From positions 434,001-498,000 of the forward strand of contig NZ_JACVVX010000004.1 of the NCBI RefSeq assembly GCF_014534685.1: a stretch of DNA of 64,000 nt, read 5' to 3'. Source of the DNA: Oryzicola mucosus. Lineage in GTDB: Bacteria; Pseudomonadota; Alphaproteobacteria; Rhizobiales; Rhizobiaceae. This document shows, piece by piece, positions 1 through 9,018 of the stretch (within the stretch, counting starts at the first letter, position 1; every line of letters starts with the position of its first letter). Position numbers and translations under genes: made by a program. Under the pieces are notes generated by a model, which saw only the letters and a program-made list of their open reading frames with translations, made no database searches and was not told the origin of the DNA.

Positions 1-242
1 CCGTGAGCCATGCGGCATTTTTGCGCGCAGGTAGCCCCGCCCAGCTATCGTCGCAATCGTGCTGTGGAGATGGATGCTACGGTCCCGGAGGCTTGTCAGA
101 GACCTCGAAAGGCCGCAATTCGGGCAAAATTGCCGCCGAAGTTCGGGAAAACTCGCCGAAGACAGGGTGGCAAAAGCGAATTCCTGTTATTTAAGATGTA
201 TCGAGTACGCTTTCGCGCGTCATGATTCGCAATGGAGTCACC
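1..242. other. window edge, no gene recognised
   Basis: Short open frames exist here on both strands, but none has a Shine-Dalgarno site plus a recognisable protein. The stretch just before 243 holds the ribosome binding site of the IalB-like gene. A gene end from outside the window cannot be excluded. Confidence 0.4.
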
Positions 243-761
243 ATGAAGACCGGGCTTGCAAAGACCCTGGCGACGGCCGCCATCCTCGCAGCGACCTGCC
301 TCACGGCGCCGCTTTCCGCCGTAGCCCAGCAGAGCGGAACGGTGAAGTCCACGCATGGAGCATGGTCGGTCGTCTGCGACACCCCGGCAGGTGCCTCCAC
401 TGAGCAATGCGTGCTGATGCAGAACGTCATTGCCGAGGACCGGCCCGAGATGGGCCTTTCGGTGGTCGTGCTGCGCACCGCCGACAACAAAGCGGAAATC
501 CTGCGCGTTCTGGCGCCGCTCGGCGTGCTGCTGCCCAACGGGCTGGGCCTCAATGTCGACCAGAAGGACATCGGTCGCGCCTATTTCGTACGCTGCTTCC
601 AGGACGGCTGTTACGCCGAGGTCATTCTCGAGAAGCCGCTGGTCGATACGCTGAGAACCGGCAAGGCAGCCACCTTCATCGTCTTCCAGACGCCTGAGGA
701 AGGCATCGGCATTCCGGTCGACCTCAACGGCTTCGGCGAAGGTTTCGACGCGCTGCCCTGA
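243..761 (+). CDS. invasion-associated locus B (IalB) family protein
   Basis: Predicted 172-residue exported protein. The start MKTGLAK is chosen over an upstream in-frame ATG at 222 because a TGGAG ribosome site lies just before it and a typical signal peptide follows (Lys, hydrophobic stretch, AVAQQ cleavage region near residue 30). The mature part has the conserved W-S-V-V-C and cysteine pairs (C-F-Q-D-G-C) of the IalB family, which is widespread in Rhizobiales. IalB is linked to host-cell entry in Bartonella, but most family members are periplasmic proteins of unknown role, so a virulence function should not be read into it. It stands alone, in front of tldD. Confidence 0.85.
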   Translation: MKTGLAKTLATAAILAATCLTAPLSAVAQQSGTVKSTHGAWSVVCDTPAGASTEQCVLMQNVIAEDRPEMGLSVVVLRTADNKAEILRVLAPLGVLLPNGLGLNVDQKDIGRAYFVRCFQDGCYAEVILEKPLVDTLRTGKAATFIVFQTPEEGIGIPVDLNGFGEGFDALP

Positions 762-766
762 GCGCT

Positions 767-784
767 AATGCGCGTTCGCGCATT
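767..784. repeat. perfect 8-bp inverted repeat after the IalB gene
   Basis: AATGCGCG, TT, CGCGCATT begins six bases after the IalB stop codon. No T-run follows, so it is not a classical terminator; it may protect the 3' end of the transcript. Confidence 0.5.
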
Positions 785-852
785 GCCGAACGGACGCGCA
801 ATGCCTAAATCGGGACGGATCACATATCCTCCGTCACGAAAGCCCGCCAGTA

Positions 853-2268
853 ATGACCACCAGCCTGCTCAGCCAGTTCGACATTTCCGAAGAGCGGCTG
901 CGCCGCATCGTGGCGGACACCATCGAAGGCGCGGACGACGGCGAACTCTTCCTGGAATACCGGGAAGGCGAAGCGCTGATGTTCGACAATGGCCGGCTGA
1001 AGACGGCCAATTTCAACACCGATCAGGGTTTTGGGCTGCGCGCGGTCGCCGGCGAGGCGAGCGGCTATGCGCATGCCAGCGAATTGTCGGAAGCGGCCCT
1101 GCTGCGCGCCGCAGATGCGGTGTCCGCCGTCAAGGGCGGCTATTCCGGCGTGATGGCGGCGGCCCCTGCCCGCACCAACCGCCACCTTTACAGCGACGAG
1201 AACCCGATCTCGTCACCCTCCTTCGAGGAAAAAGCCAAACTCCTGCAGGACATCGACGCATGGCTGCGCGCCAAGGACCCGCGCGTCCGCCAGGTGACCG
1301 CGTCCGTCGCCTCGTCCTGGCAGCATGTCGAAATCCTGCGCGCCGACGGCCATCTGGTTCGCGACATCCGCCCGCTGGTCCGCATGAACGTCTCCGTCGT
1401 CGTCGGTTCTGGCGACCGCCAGGAAAGCGGCTCCTACGGCATGGGCGGCCGCAAGGGTTTTGGCGAGTTCCTGGCCGAGGACAGTTGGCATTTCGCAGCT
1501 GAAGAGGCGCTGCGCCAGGCGCTGGTCAATCTCGAAGCCATCCCAGCTCCTGCCGGCACGTTCGACATCGTGCTGTCGTCGGGTTGGCCGGGCGTGATGC
1601 TGCACGAGGCGGTCGGGCACGGCCTCGAGGGCGATTTCAACCGCAAGAAGACCTCCGCCTTTGCCGGGCTTCTCGGCCAGCAGGTCGCAGCCAAGGGCGT
1701 GACCGTGGTCGATGACGGCACCATAGCCGAGCGGCGCGGCTCACTGACAGTTGACGACGAAGGCACGCCCTCGGCTCGCAATGTCCTGATCGACGACGGC
1801 AAGCTGGTGGGCTACATGCAGGACCGCCAGAATGCGCGGCTGATGGGCATGAACGCGACCGGTAATGGCCGCCGCGAATCCTATGCCCACCAGCCCATGC
1901 CGCGCATGACCAACACCTACATGACCGCCGGGGACAAGACGCCCGAGGAGATCATCGCCTCGGTCAAGAAGGGCATCTACGCCGTCTCGTTCGGCGGCGG
2001 ACAGGTCGACATCACATCAGGCAAATTCGTCTTTGGCTGTACCGAGGCCTACATGATCGAGGACGGCAAGGTGACCCAGCCGATCAAGGGCGCGATGCTG
2101 ATCGGCAACGGCCCGGACGCCATGCACCGCGTGACGATGGTCGGCAACGACATGAAGCTCGACACCGGTATCGGCATGTGCGGCAAGGCCGGCCAGGGCG
2201 TCCCTGTCGGCGTCGGCCAACCGCATCTGCGGATGAACCAGATGACGGTCGGCGGCACACAGGTATGA
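853..2268 (+). CDS. tldD: metalloprotease TldD
   Basis: 471 residues, the usual TldD length. The zinc motif HEAVGH starts at residue 251 and is followed by GLEGDF, as in the TldD/PmbA (U62 peptidase) family. A Cys in the C-terminal half (FGCTEAY) is the likely third ligand. TldD pairs with TldE/PmbA to degrade unfolded peptides and mature ribosomal peptides; the partner gene is not in this window. It lies 91 bp after the IalB gene and may be co-transcribed with it. Confidence 0.95.
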   Translation: MTTSLLSQFDISEERLRRIVADTIEGADDGELFLEYREGEALMFDNGRLKTANFNTDQGFGLRAVAGEASGYAHASELSEAALLRAADAVSAVKGGYSGVMAAAPARTNRHLYSDENPISSPSFEEKAKLLQDIDAWLRAKDPRVRQVTASVASSWQHVEILRADGHLVRDIRPLVRMNVSVVVGSGDRQESGSYGMGGRKGFGEFLAEDSWHFAAEEALRQALVNLEAIPAPAGTFDIVLSSGWPGVMLHEAVGHGLEGDFNRKKTSAFAGLLGQQVAAKGVTVVDDGTIAERRGSLTVDDEGTPSARNVLIDDGKLVGYMQDRQNARLMGMNATGNGRRESYAHQPMPRMTNTYMTAGDKTPEEIIASVKKGIYAVSFGGGQVDITSGKFVFGCTEAYMIEDGKVTQPIKGAMLIGNGPDAMHRVTMVGNDMKLDTGIGMCGKAGQGVPVGVGQPHLRMNQMTVGGTQV

Positions 2269-2360
2269 AGCAGGCCATGGTCCTCGTGGAAGGATTATAG
2301 TTCAGCGCAAAAACGAAAACCGTCCGCGCACTGCGGCAGAACCGCGCTATTTGGTGAGGC

Positions 2361-3065
2361 ATGAAATACCCCTCCTCCATCGTCATCCTCACCGGCGCAG
2401 GCATTTCCGCCGAATCGGGCATTTCGACTTTCCGCGACCCGGACGGCATCTGGTCGAAGATCGACTATCGCGAGGTCGCCACGCCGCAGGGTTTTGCTGC
2501 CAATCCGTTGCGGGTGCATGAGTTCTACAACTGGCGGCGGCGCAACGTTGCTACCGTCGAGCCGAACGCAGCGCATTTCGCCCTTGGCAGGCTTGAGCAG
2601 GAGTTTAGAGGCGAGTTCCTTCTGGTCACCCAGAATGTCGACAGCCTGCACGAACGTGCTGGCTCGAAAAGGTTGATCCACATGCATGGCCAGCACGACA
2701 AGGCGCTCTGCACCGCCTGCGAGCAACGCTGCGCCTGGCATGGCGAAATGTCGCTGTCTTCGCAATGCCCGCATTGCGGGTCCGTCGGTTACATGCGCCC
2801 CGATGTCGTATGGTTCGGCGAAATGCCCTATGAAATGGACCGCATCTACACAGCGCTCACCGCTTGCGACCTGTTCATATCCATTGGAACCAGCGGAAAC
2901 GTCTATCCCGCCGCAGGCTTCGTGCGCGAAGCAAGGAAGGCCGGCGCCCGCACTGTCGAACTCAATCTCGAGCCGTCCGAAGGGGCGGCCCATTTCAACG
3001 AAGCAGAGCATGGACCTGCGACCAGCATCGTGCCCGCCTATGTCGAGCGGATGCTGAGAACCTAA
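2361..3065 (+). CDS. cobB: NAD-dependent protein deacylase, sirtuin class III (CobB-like)
   Basis: 234 residues. The NAD-binding GAGISAESGISTFR is at residues 12-25, TQNVD at 90-94 and the catalytic His at 109 (HMHGQHD). The zinc Cys pairs are C117/C120 and C136/C139. Tyr56 and Arg59 in FYNWRR match the Y-x-x-R pair that lets SIRT5 and CobB accept succinyl-lysine, so desuccinylase as well as deacetylase activity is expected from family knowledge. It converges on the RlmD-like gene with only 3 bp between the stop codons. Confidence 0.92.
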   Translation: MKYPSSIVILTGAGISAESGISTFRDPDGIWSKIDYREVATPQGFAANPLRVHEFYNWRRRNVATVEPNAAHFALGRLEQEFRGEFLLVTQNVDSLHERAGSKRLIHMHGQHDKALCTACEQRCAWHGEMSLSSQCPHCGSVGYMRPDVVWFGEMPYEMDRIYTALTACDLFISIGTSGNVYPAAGFVREARKAGARTVELNLEPSEGAAHFNEAEHGPATSIVPAYVERMLRT

Positions 3066-3068
3066 AAG

Positions 3069-4310
3069 TCAGCGGCGCTTTTTCGGCTTTTCGAGCAACG
3101 CCACCGCCTCGACATGCGGCGACCACAGAAACTGGTCGATGGGCGTCACGCTTTTCAGGCGATAGCCGCCATCGATCAGGATTTTCAGATCCCTCGCCAG
3201 CGTGGTCGGATTGCACGAGACCGCAGCCACCAAAGGCACATCCGAACGGGCAAGCTGCTTGCACTGGTCTTCCGCACCGGCGCGCGGCGGATCGAAACAT
3301 ACGCCGTCAAACGCGTTGAGCTCCTTGAAGGTCAGCGGCCGGCGTTCGAGGTCGCGGCGCTCCATGGTCACGCGCTTGAGGCCGGAGGCGAAGCGAAAGC
3401 CACGATCCAGCGCTGCGAGAGCCGGGCCGTCGCCTTCCACCGCGTGCACTTCGGAATTGGCGGCCAGCCGGAGCGCGAAGGTGCCGCTGCCAGAATAGAG
3501 GTCGGCCACCTTCTTCGCTTTTTTCAGATGCCCGCAAACGATGGATGCCATGGTCTGTTCTGCGGCTTGGACCGCCTGGACGAAACCGCCGGCAGGTGGG
3601 TGCACGACCGCCGTTCCGAAGGTCAGCGTCGGTTTGTTGCGCTCCAAAATGATTTCGCCGTCGATGGACAGCCGCGCGAAATCGCTTTGCATCATGAAAG
3701 CGGTTGCCTCCCTGCGCAGCCGTTCCGTCGGCTTGCCGCAATCGGCGACGGCGATATCGAGGCCGGTTTCCGTCGCCGTCACCAGCATGCGAAAGGCGCC
3801 GGGCGTGTTGGCCACGATGACCGCGAGCCGCTTGAGCTCGGGCTTCGCCGCGACGATCTCCGGCAGCAGAATCGGGCATTCCTCGATGTCGATGATGACA
3901 TTGGAGAGCGCGCGGTTGTAGCCCAAAAGCATGCCTGTATCGGTGCGGCGCGCAGTGAAGGCCGCGCGGCGGCGGCTGTGCGGCGCGCAAGGCACGATCT
4001 CGGAGACTTCGGCCTCGATACCCCAGCCGTTGAGCGGATGGACCAACAACTCGCGTTTCCATGCGCGATAGGCGGGGTCCTCAAGATGCTGGATGGCACA
4101 GCCGCCGCATTCGGTGAAATGACGGCAGGCCGGCGCCACACGTTGCGGCGACGATTGCAGCACGGCCAGCAGCGTTGCACGATCCCGTTCGCGCGCGGCT
4201 GTCACCACCTCGCCGGGCAGCGCAAAGGGGATGTAGACAGAGCCGCCCGGCGCATCGGCGATGCCGTCGCCATGCGCGCCCAGTCGGGCGATTTCGAAAC
4301 GCGTACTCAT
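3069..4310 (-). CDS. 23S rRNA (uracil-5-)-methyltransferase, RlmD/RumA family
   Basis: 413 residues, SAM-dependent RNA m5U methyltransferase. A TRAM-like N-terminal segment (residues 1-50) is followed by C62, C68 and C71 (CRHFTECGGC), which with a later Cys would bind a 4Fe-4S cluster. The Rossmann domain has DLYSGSGTF, then FDPPRAG and the nucleophile loop SCNPTTLARDL near the C-terminus. Its start overlaps the TlyA stop by four bases (ATGA), so the two RNA methyltransferases are translationally coupled. Which uridine is modified (RlmD or RlmC type, or tRNA) cannot be told from sequence. Confidence 0.9.
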   Translation of the reverse strand: MSTRFEIARLGAHGDGIADAPGGSVYIPFALPGEVVTAARERDRATLLAVLQSSPQRVAPACRHFTECGGCAIQHLEDPAYRAWKRELLVHPLNGWGIEAEVSEIVPCAPHSRRRAAFTARRTDTGMLLGYNRALSNVIIDIEECPILLPEIVAAKPELKRLAVIVANTPGAFRMLVTATETGLDIAVADCGKPTERLRREATAFMMQSDFARLSIDGEIILERNKPTLTFGTAVVHPPAGGFVQAVQAAEQTMASIVCGHLKKAKKVADLYSGSGTFALRLAANSEVHAVEGDGPALAALDRGFRFASGLKRVTMERRDLERRPLTFKELNAFDGVCFDPPRAGAEDQCKQLARSDVPLVAAVSCNPTTLARDLKILIDGGYRLKSVTPIDQFLWSPHVEAVALLEKPKKRR

Positions 4311-5071
4311 CGGTCTTTGGCTCCTGCCAGAAGAAACTCGCGGTTGCCGTCGCCGCCTTCGATTGGCGACGGGCAGAGGCCGATCGCACGCCAGCCCGGA
4401 TGTCGGTCAAGCCATCGCCGCAGCGATTCGGCCACTGCCTCGGCCATTTCCGGATCCTTGAGCAGGCCACCCTTGCCGATGGCGTCTTTGCCGGCCTCGA
4501 ACTGGGGCTTCACCAGGAAAATTCCGCTCGCGCCCGGCAGCGCCAGTTCCAACGCCGGCGGCAAGGCAAGCTTCAGCGAAATGAAACTGACATCCGAAAC
4601 CAGAAAATCGGGTGCCGTTCCGCCGATAGCGTCAAGCGTCAGATGCCGCGCATTGATACCTTCGAGGGTGCTCACCCGCGCATCCCCGCGCAGGCTGTCA
4701 TGCATCTGGCCATGGCCGACATCGACGGCGACCACATGGCTCGCGCCGCGCTCCAGCAGCACCTGCGTGAAACCGCCGGTCGAGGCGCCGACATCGAGCG
4801 CATGGCATCCATTGGGGTCGAGGGCGAAACGGTCGAGCCCGGCAATCAGCTTGAGCGCCGCGCGCGAAACGTAATTCGCGGCAGGGTCCTCCACCTGGAT
4901 TTCAACGTCGAGAGCCACCGTCTGGCCGGGCTTGGCGGCTGGCAAACCGCCAACGCGGACGGCGCCCCGCAACACGGCGTCACGGGCGCGCGAGCGGCTG
5001 GCGAAATAGCCGCGCTCGACCAACAGTTCGTCGAGCCGGCCTCTTGCGCTGGCTGGTGTTTCGGAAGTCAT
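4307..5071 (-). CDS. tlyA: TlyA family rRNA methyltransferase / hemolysin
   Basis: 254 residues. An N-terminal S4 RNA-binding domain (about residues 10-70, RLDELLVERGYFASRSRARD) is followed by an FtsJ-type SAM domain (ALDVGASTGGFTQVLL, then VSDVSFISL and FLVKPQFE). TlyA proteins methylate rRNA 2'-O positions; the hemolysin label is historical. It sits between dxs and the RlmD-like gene, all on the minus strand, a common rhizobial arrangement. Confidence 0.93.
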   Translation of the reverse strand: MTSETPASARGRLDELLVERGYFASRSRARDAVLRGAVRVGGLPAAKPGQTVALDVEIQVEDPAANYVSRAALKLIAGLDRFALDPNGCHALDVGASTGGFTQVLLERGASHVVAVDVGHGQMHDSLRGDARVSTLEGINARHLTLDAIGGTAPDFLVSDVSFISLKLALPPALELALPGASGIFLVKPQFEAGKDAIGKGGLLKDPEMAEAVAESLRRWLDRHPGWRAIGLCPSPIEGGDGNREFLLAGAKDR

Positions 5072-5118
5072 CGGCGTTCATCGGCGAAAGCGCTGCGGAA
5101 GGCAAGCCTTCCCATCCG

Positions 5119-7032
5119 TCATGCGCGGACTGCCTGCTCCAACCGGCCGAGCGCGGCGAAGACCGTACGCACGATGCCGGCCGAATCCAGTCCCGCATCG
5201 GCATACATCTTTTCGGGCTTGGCATGGTCGGTGAATTCGTCGGGCAAGATCAACGTCCGCACCTTCAGACCATGGTCGAGCAAGCCGTCGCGCGCCAGGA
5301 AATCCAGCACATGGGCCGCGAAGCCGCCGATTGCGCCCTCCTCCACGGTCACCAGAACCTCGTGCGACCGCGCCAGCCGGCGCAGCAGATCCTGATCCAG
5401 CGGCTTGGCGAATCGCGCATCGGCAACCGTGGTCGACAGGCCGGCCGCACCCAGTTCCTCGGCCGCGAGCAGGCAATCCTGCAAGCGTGTGCCGAAGGAC
5501 ACGAGGGCCACCTTGCTGCCCTCGCGCACCACCCTGCCCTTTCCGATTTCCAGAACCGAGCCACGTTCCGGCAGGTCGACACCGACGCCGTTGCCGCGCG
5601 GATAGCGGAAGGCAATCGGGCCTTCGTCATAGACAGCCGCCGTGCGCACCATATGGCGCAATTCAGCCTCGTCGGCGGCTGCCATCACAACGAAACCGGG
5701 CAGCGATGCGAGATAGGTGGTGTCGAAGGCGCCGCAATGGGTCGCGCCGTCGGCACCGACGAAGCCGGCGCGGTCGATGGGAAAGCGCACCGGCAGCTTC
5801 TGGATCGCCACATCGTGCACGACCTGGTCATAGGCGCGCTGCAGGAAGGTCGAGTAGATCGCCACGAACGGCTTGTAGCCTTCCGTCGCCATGCCAGCGG
5901 CGAATGTCACCGCATGCTGCTCGGCGATGCCGACATCGAAGGTGCGTTTCGGAAACGCCTGTCCGAACAGGTCGAGGCCGGTGCCCGACGGCATCGCCGC
6001 CGTCACCGCCACGATCTTCTCGTCCTCGCGCGCCTCGGCCATCAGGCTGTCGGCGAAAACCTTTGTGTAGGCCGGCGCATTAGCGGGCGCCTTGGCCTGC
6101 GCGCCGGTGATCACATCGAACTTGTTGACGCCGTGATATTTGTCGGCGGCTGCCTCCGCCGGCGCGTAGCCTTTGCCCTTCTGGGTGACGACGTGGATCA
6201 GCACCGGCCCGGTGCCGTTGTCGCGAACATTGCGCAGGATGGGCACGAGATGCTCGAGATTGTGCCCGTCGATGGGACCGATGTGGTAAAAACCCATCTC
6301 CTCGAACAGGGTGCCGCCCGTCACATAGCCGCGCGCGTGCTCAACGGCCCGGGTGATGGCGCGGTCGACCCGGGTGCCGAGATAGGAGGTCAGCTTCTTG
6401 CCGATGTCGCGCAGGCCCTGATAGGCGCGGCCTGAGGCAAGACGCGCCAGATAGCCGCTCATCGCGCCCGCTGGCGGAGCAATCGACATGTCGTTGTCGT
6501 TGAGGATGACGATCAGCCGGGCGTCGAGCGCGCCCGCATTGTTCATCGCTTCATAGGCCATGCCGGCCGACATAGCCCCGTCGCCGATGACGGAAATGAC
6601 ATTGTTGCGCCCGCCGGCGAGATCGCGCGCCACCGCCATGCCAAGACCCGCCGAAATCGAGGTCGAGGAATGCGCGGCGCCGAACGGGTCGTAGTCGCTT
6701 TCGCTGCGTTTGGTGAAGCCGGACAGCCCGCCTTCCTGGCGCAGCGTGCGCATGCGATCCCTGCGTCCGGTCAGGATCTTGTGCGGATAGGCCTGGTGGC
6801 CGACGTCCCAGATGATCCGGTCGTCGGGGGTGTCGAAGACATAGTGCAGCGCCACCGTCAGCTCCACCACACCAAGGCCGGCGCCGAGATGCCCACCGGT
6901 CTGCGAGACGATGTCGATCAGGTCGCTGCGCAACTCACTGGCGAGCTGCGGCAGCTGTGTTTCGTCGAGCGCGCGGAGGTCTGCCGGCACCTTTACCGTG
7001 TCGAGCAGGGGCGTTTGCAGTCTTGCCGTCAT
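5119..7032 (-). CDS. dxs: 1-deoxy-D-xylulose-5-phosphate synthase
   Basis: 637 residues, full length. It catalyses the first step of the MEP isoprenoid pathway (pyruvate plus glyceraldehyde 3-phosphate), with thiamine diphosphate as cofactor; it also feeds thiamine and pyridoxal synthesis in many bacteria. The ThDP motif GDGAMSAG...NDND is in the N-terminal third, and the transketolase central domain ([15 protein letters not shown]) and C-terminal domain follow. In many rhizobia xseB lies directly upstream; here pirin and a toxin-antitoxin pair lie between. ispE of the same pathway is at about 31 kb. Confidence 0.97.
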   Translation of the reverse strand: MTARLQTPLLDTVKVPADLRALDETQLPQLASELRSDLIDIVSQTGGHLGAGLGVVELTVALHYVFDTPDDRIIWDVGHQAYPHKILTGRRDRMRTLRQEGGLSGFTKRSESDYDPFGAAHSSTSISAGLGMAVARDLAGGRNNVISVIGDGAMSAGMAYEAMNNAGALDARLIVILNDNDMSIAPPAGAMSGYLARLASGRAYQGLRDIGKKLTSYLGTRVDRAITRAVEHARGYVTGGTLFEEMGFYHIGPIDGHNLEHLVPILRNVRDNGTGPVLIHVVTQKGKGYAPAEAAADKYHGVNKFDVITGAQAKAPANAPAYTKVFADSLMAEAREDEKIVAVTAAMPSGTGLDLFGQAFPKRTFDVGIAEQHAVTFAAGMATEGYKPFVAIYSTFLQRAYDQVVHDVAIQKLPVRFPIDRAGFVGADGATHCGAFDTTYLASLPGFVVMAAADEAELRHMVRTAAVYDEGPIAFRYPRGNGVGVDLPERGSVLEIGKGRVVREGSKVALVSFGTRLQDCLLAAEELGAAGLSTTVADARFAKPLDQDLLRRLARSHEVLVTVEEGAIGGFAAHVLDFLARDGLLDHGLKVRTLILPDEFTDHAKPEKMYADAGLDSAGIVRTVFAALGRLEQAVRA

Positions 7033-7107
7033 GCTAGAGCCTTTTGCTGTCCAAAGGCTGGCAATAAGCTGCCATTGTGGCGATGTAAACGCCGACCCGA
7101 GAAAGCA

Positions 7108-8028
7108 TCAGCCCGCCGGCAGGGGAACGAACTCTTCCTCGTCGCCCGGCACGATGTCGAAACGACCGGTGCGCCATTCTTCCTTGGCCTGCTCGATGCG
7201 CTCCTTGGAGGACGACACGAAGTTCCACCAGATATAGCGTTTCGACCCCAGCGAGGCGCCGCCGAACAGCATGAAATGCGCGCCGGTGGCGCTGGAAACG
7301 ACGATCTCGTCGCCGGGACGGAAGACCAGTAGCCGCTCGGGCGGAAACCGGTCGCCGAGAATGTCGACCTCGCCGGCAAGCGTGTAGATGGCGCGCTCCT
7401 CGGCGGCTGCGGGAATGCTGATTTTTGCCCCGGCCGCCAATGCAAGATCGACATAAAGCGTCTCGGACGCGGTGGCCACCGGCGCGCGCATGCCATGGAA
7501 ATCGCCGAGAATGACACGGCCCTTGATGCCTTCGGCATCGAAAACCGGCAGAGACGCGCGCGAGGTGTTCTCGAACAGCGGCGCAACCTCCTCCTTGCCG
7601 TCGGGAAGCGCCAACCACGTCTGCAGCCCCGACACCGACATGGGGGCGCCGCGCAGTTCTTCCGGCGTGCGCTCGGAATGCACGATGCCGCGACCCGCGG
7701 TCATCAGGTTCACGTCACCGGGTTCGATGACCATCTCGGTTCCCAGCGAATCGCGATGCCTGATCTTGCCGTCGAACAGATAGGTGACGGTGGAAAGACC
7801 GATATGAGGATGCGGACGAACGTCCAACGCCTGTCCGCCACGCAGGATCGCAGGCCCCATGCGGTCGAAGAAGATGAATGGGCCGACGAGGCGTCGTTTC
7901 GCGGTCGGCAGCGCCCTGCGGACGCTGAAACCATCGATATCCCTGGCGTTCGGCACGACCATCAGTTCGATCTGGTCGCAGGCGAAGGCATCGCCGGGTT
8001 CGGGGTCATTGGCTGGGAAAAAGCTCAT
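7108..8028 (-). CDS. pirin family protein
   Basis: 306 residues, bicupin. The N-terminal cupin carries RPHPHIGLSTVTYLFDG and HSERTPEE, the usual pirin metal-site segments. The start at 8028 has GGAG five bases upstream; an earlier TTG at 8052 overlaps the PIN gene stop and has no ribosome site. Pirins are non-haem iron proteins variously described as quercetinases or redox-sensitive regulators; the substrate here is unknown. It directly follows the PIN toxin gene and may be read through from the toxin-antitoxin promoter. Confidence 0.9.
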   Translation of the reverse strand: MSFFPANDPEPGDAFACDQIELMVVPNARDIDGFSVRRALPTAKRRLVGPFIFFDRMGPAILRGGQALDVRPHPHIGLSTVTYLFDGKIRHRDSLGTEMVIEPGDVNLMTAGRGIVHSERTPEELRGAPMSVSGLQTWLALPDGKEEVAPLFENTSRASLPVFDAEGIKGRVILGDFHGMRAPVATASETLYVDLALAAGAKISIPAAAEERAIYTLAGEVDILGDRFPPERLLVFRPGDEIVVSSATGAHFMLFGGASLGSKRYIWWNFVSSSKERIEQAKEEWRTGRFDIVPGDEEEFVPLPAG

Positions 8029-8048
8029 CTCTTCTCCAACATCCGCCT

Positions 8049-8441
8049 TCAAGGCCAGGTGAGAATGGCGGCATCATAGCGTGAAAGGCGCTGATCGTAA
8101 GTCACGAACTGCATACCTTCAACGATGGACTGCGCCAGCATCAGCCGGTCGAACGGATCCTGATGGATCGGAGGCAGACGTTCGACGAAGGCGGCATGCG
8201 TGGCTTTGATATCGAGAAGTGAGAATCCCGCAGTCTCGAAGTGAGCGATCGCTGCGCTGCCGGAAAATGGCGGGCTGTCTGCACGCCCGAGCCTGAACTT
8301 GAATGCAGTTTCCCATATGGAAACGACCGACACGTAAACGGAGTTGTCTGGATCGGCGATCGGGTCGAAAATCTCCGCTGGAATTCTTGAGGGTTCCGTC
8401 AGCAGCCAGATCGCGACATGCGTGTCGAGCAGAAATCTCAC
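8049..8441 (-). CDS. PIN-domain toxin, VapC-like
   Basis: 130 residues. The acidic residues of the PIN nuclease are in place: D6 (FLLDTH), E44 (SIWE), D95/D98 (QDPFDR) and D116 (TYDQ). It starts four bases inside the end of the Phd-type antitoxin gene (ATGA overlap), the standard type II layout with antitoxin first. The likely target is RNA (tRNA or mRNA), by family knowledge. The HQDPFDRL motif places it in the subgroup that pairs with Phd/YefM antitoxins. Confidence 0.9.
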   Translation of the reverse strand: MRFLLDTHVAIWLLTEPSRIPAEIFDPIADPDNSVYVSVVSIWETAFKFRLGRADSPPFSGSAAIAHFETAGFSLLDIKATHAAFVERLPPIHQDPFDRLMLAQSIVEGMQFVTYDQRLSRYDAAILTWP

Positions 8442-8698
8442 GTCTCTTTCGACCCAAGAAGGAACGTCGCCTCGATCTCTGCATCCATTGCCTGAAAAGC
8501 CTCGAAATCCATCGGCGGATACTTCCCTGCCAACAATCCCAACCGGCGTTTTTTTCGGGGAGGGACATCAATCGGCACGAGCTTGGCTGCCGGCTTACCG
8601 TTGCGGGCAATGACGATTTCAGACTCGCTGCCGTTTTCCACTGCATCGACAAGTTTCGAGAGGGACGTCTTGGCATCCAGCATATTGACTGTAAGCAT
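8438..8698 (-). CDS. type II antitoxin, Phd/YefM family
   Basis: 86 residues. The N-terminal Phd fold (VNMLDAKTSLSKLVDAVENG, then IARNGKPAAKLVPID) is typical of YefM/Phd antitoxins; the Lys/Arg-rich middle and acidic tail would wrap the PIN toxin. The start ATG at 8698 is preceded by AAGGAGG; an adjacent ATG at 8701 is possible, and a TTG at 8716 would place the ribosome site inside the gene. An 8-bp-arm palindrome covers the ribosome site and the -10 box, consistent with autorepression. Confidence 0.88.
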   Translation of the reverse strand: MLTVNMLDAKTSLSKLVDAVENGSESEIVIARNGKPAAKLVPIDVPPRKKRRLGLLAGKYPPMDFEAFQAMDAEIEATFLLGSKET

Positions 8699-8707
8699 CA
8701 TAACCTC

Positions 8708-8727
8708 CTTAGCCAAGTCTGGCTAAG
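8708..8727 (-). promoter_or_regulatory. palindromic operator of the Phd/PIN pair
   Basis: CTTAGCCA, AGTC, TGGCTAAG: perfect 8-bp arms with a 4-bp centre. It overlaps the right half of the -10 box and reaches the ribosome binding site of the antitoxin gene, the expected place for the antitoxin or the toxin-antitoxin complex to bind. Binding by this antitoxin is inferred. Confidence 0.6.
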
Positions 8728-8753
8728 ATAAGATGGACTACAGTGAGAGGCAA
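8725..8753 (-). promoter_or_regulatory. sigma-70 type promoter of the toxin-antitoxin pair
   Basis: Read on the minus strand: TTGCCT (8753-8748), a 17-bp spacer, TATCTT (8730-8725). Transcription would start about 20 bases before the antitoxin ATG. It lies between xseB and the antitoxin gene. Confidence 0.6.
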
Positions 8754-8757
8754 CAGG

Positions 8758-9018
8758 CTACTCCGGATCGAGCGGCTCGGTTCCGGCCGGCTTGCCGTCG
8801 CGCGACAGGCGAATCTTTTCCACCTTGTCCTCCGCAGCCTTCAGCAAGCGGTCGCAATGCGCCTTCAGCGCTTCGCCGCGCTCGTAGATCTTGATCGACT
8901 GATCGAGCGCGACGTCGCCGCGCTCAAGATCGTCGACGATCCGCTCCAGAGCCTGCAAAGCCTGCTCGAAGCTCATCGCTGGGATATCGTCGTTGGGCTG
9001 TTCGGCCATGGCTGTCAT
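8758..9018 (-). CDS. xseB: exodeoxyribonuclease VII small subunit
   Basis: 86 residues with the XseB signature [18 protein letters not shown] and IYERGEAL. It partners XseA (not in the window) to degrade single-stranded DNA. The ATG at 9018 overlaps the stop of the HDAC-like gene (ATGA), suggesting coupling; an in-frame ATG at 9009 has AAAGG at a good distance and is an alternative start. Confidence 0.93.
   Translation of the reverse strand: MTAMAEQPNDDIPAMSFEQALQALERIVDDLERGDVALDQSIKIYERGEALKAHCDRLLKAAEDKVEKIRLSRDGKPAGTEPLDPE

Noticed and set aside
3114-4874. 586-residue open frame opposite the RlmD-like and TlyA genes
   Set aside because: Antisense shadow in GC-rich DNA; Arg/Gly/His-rich composition, no recognisable domains, and both minus-strand genes have clear family motifs.
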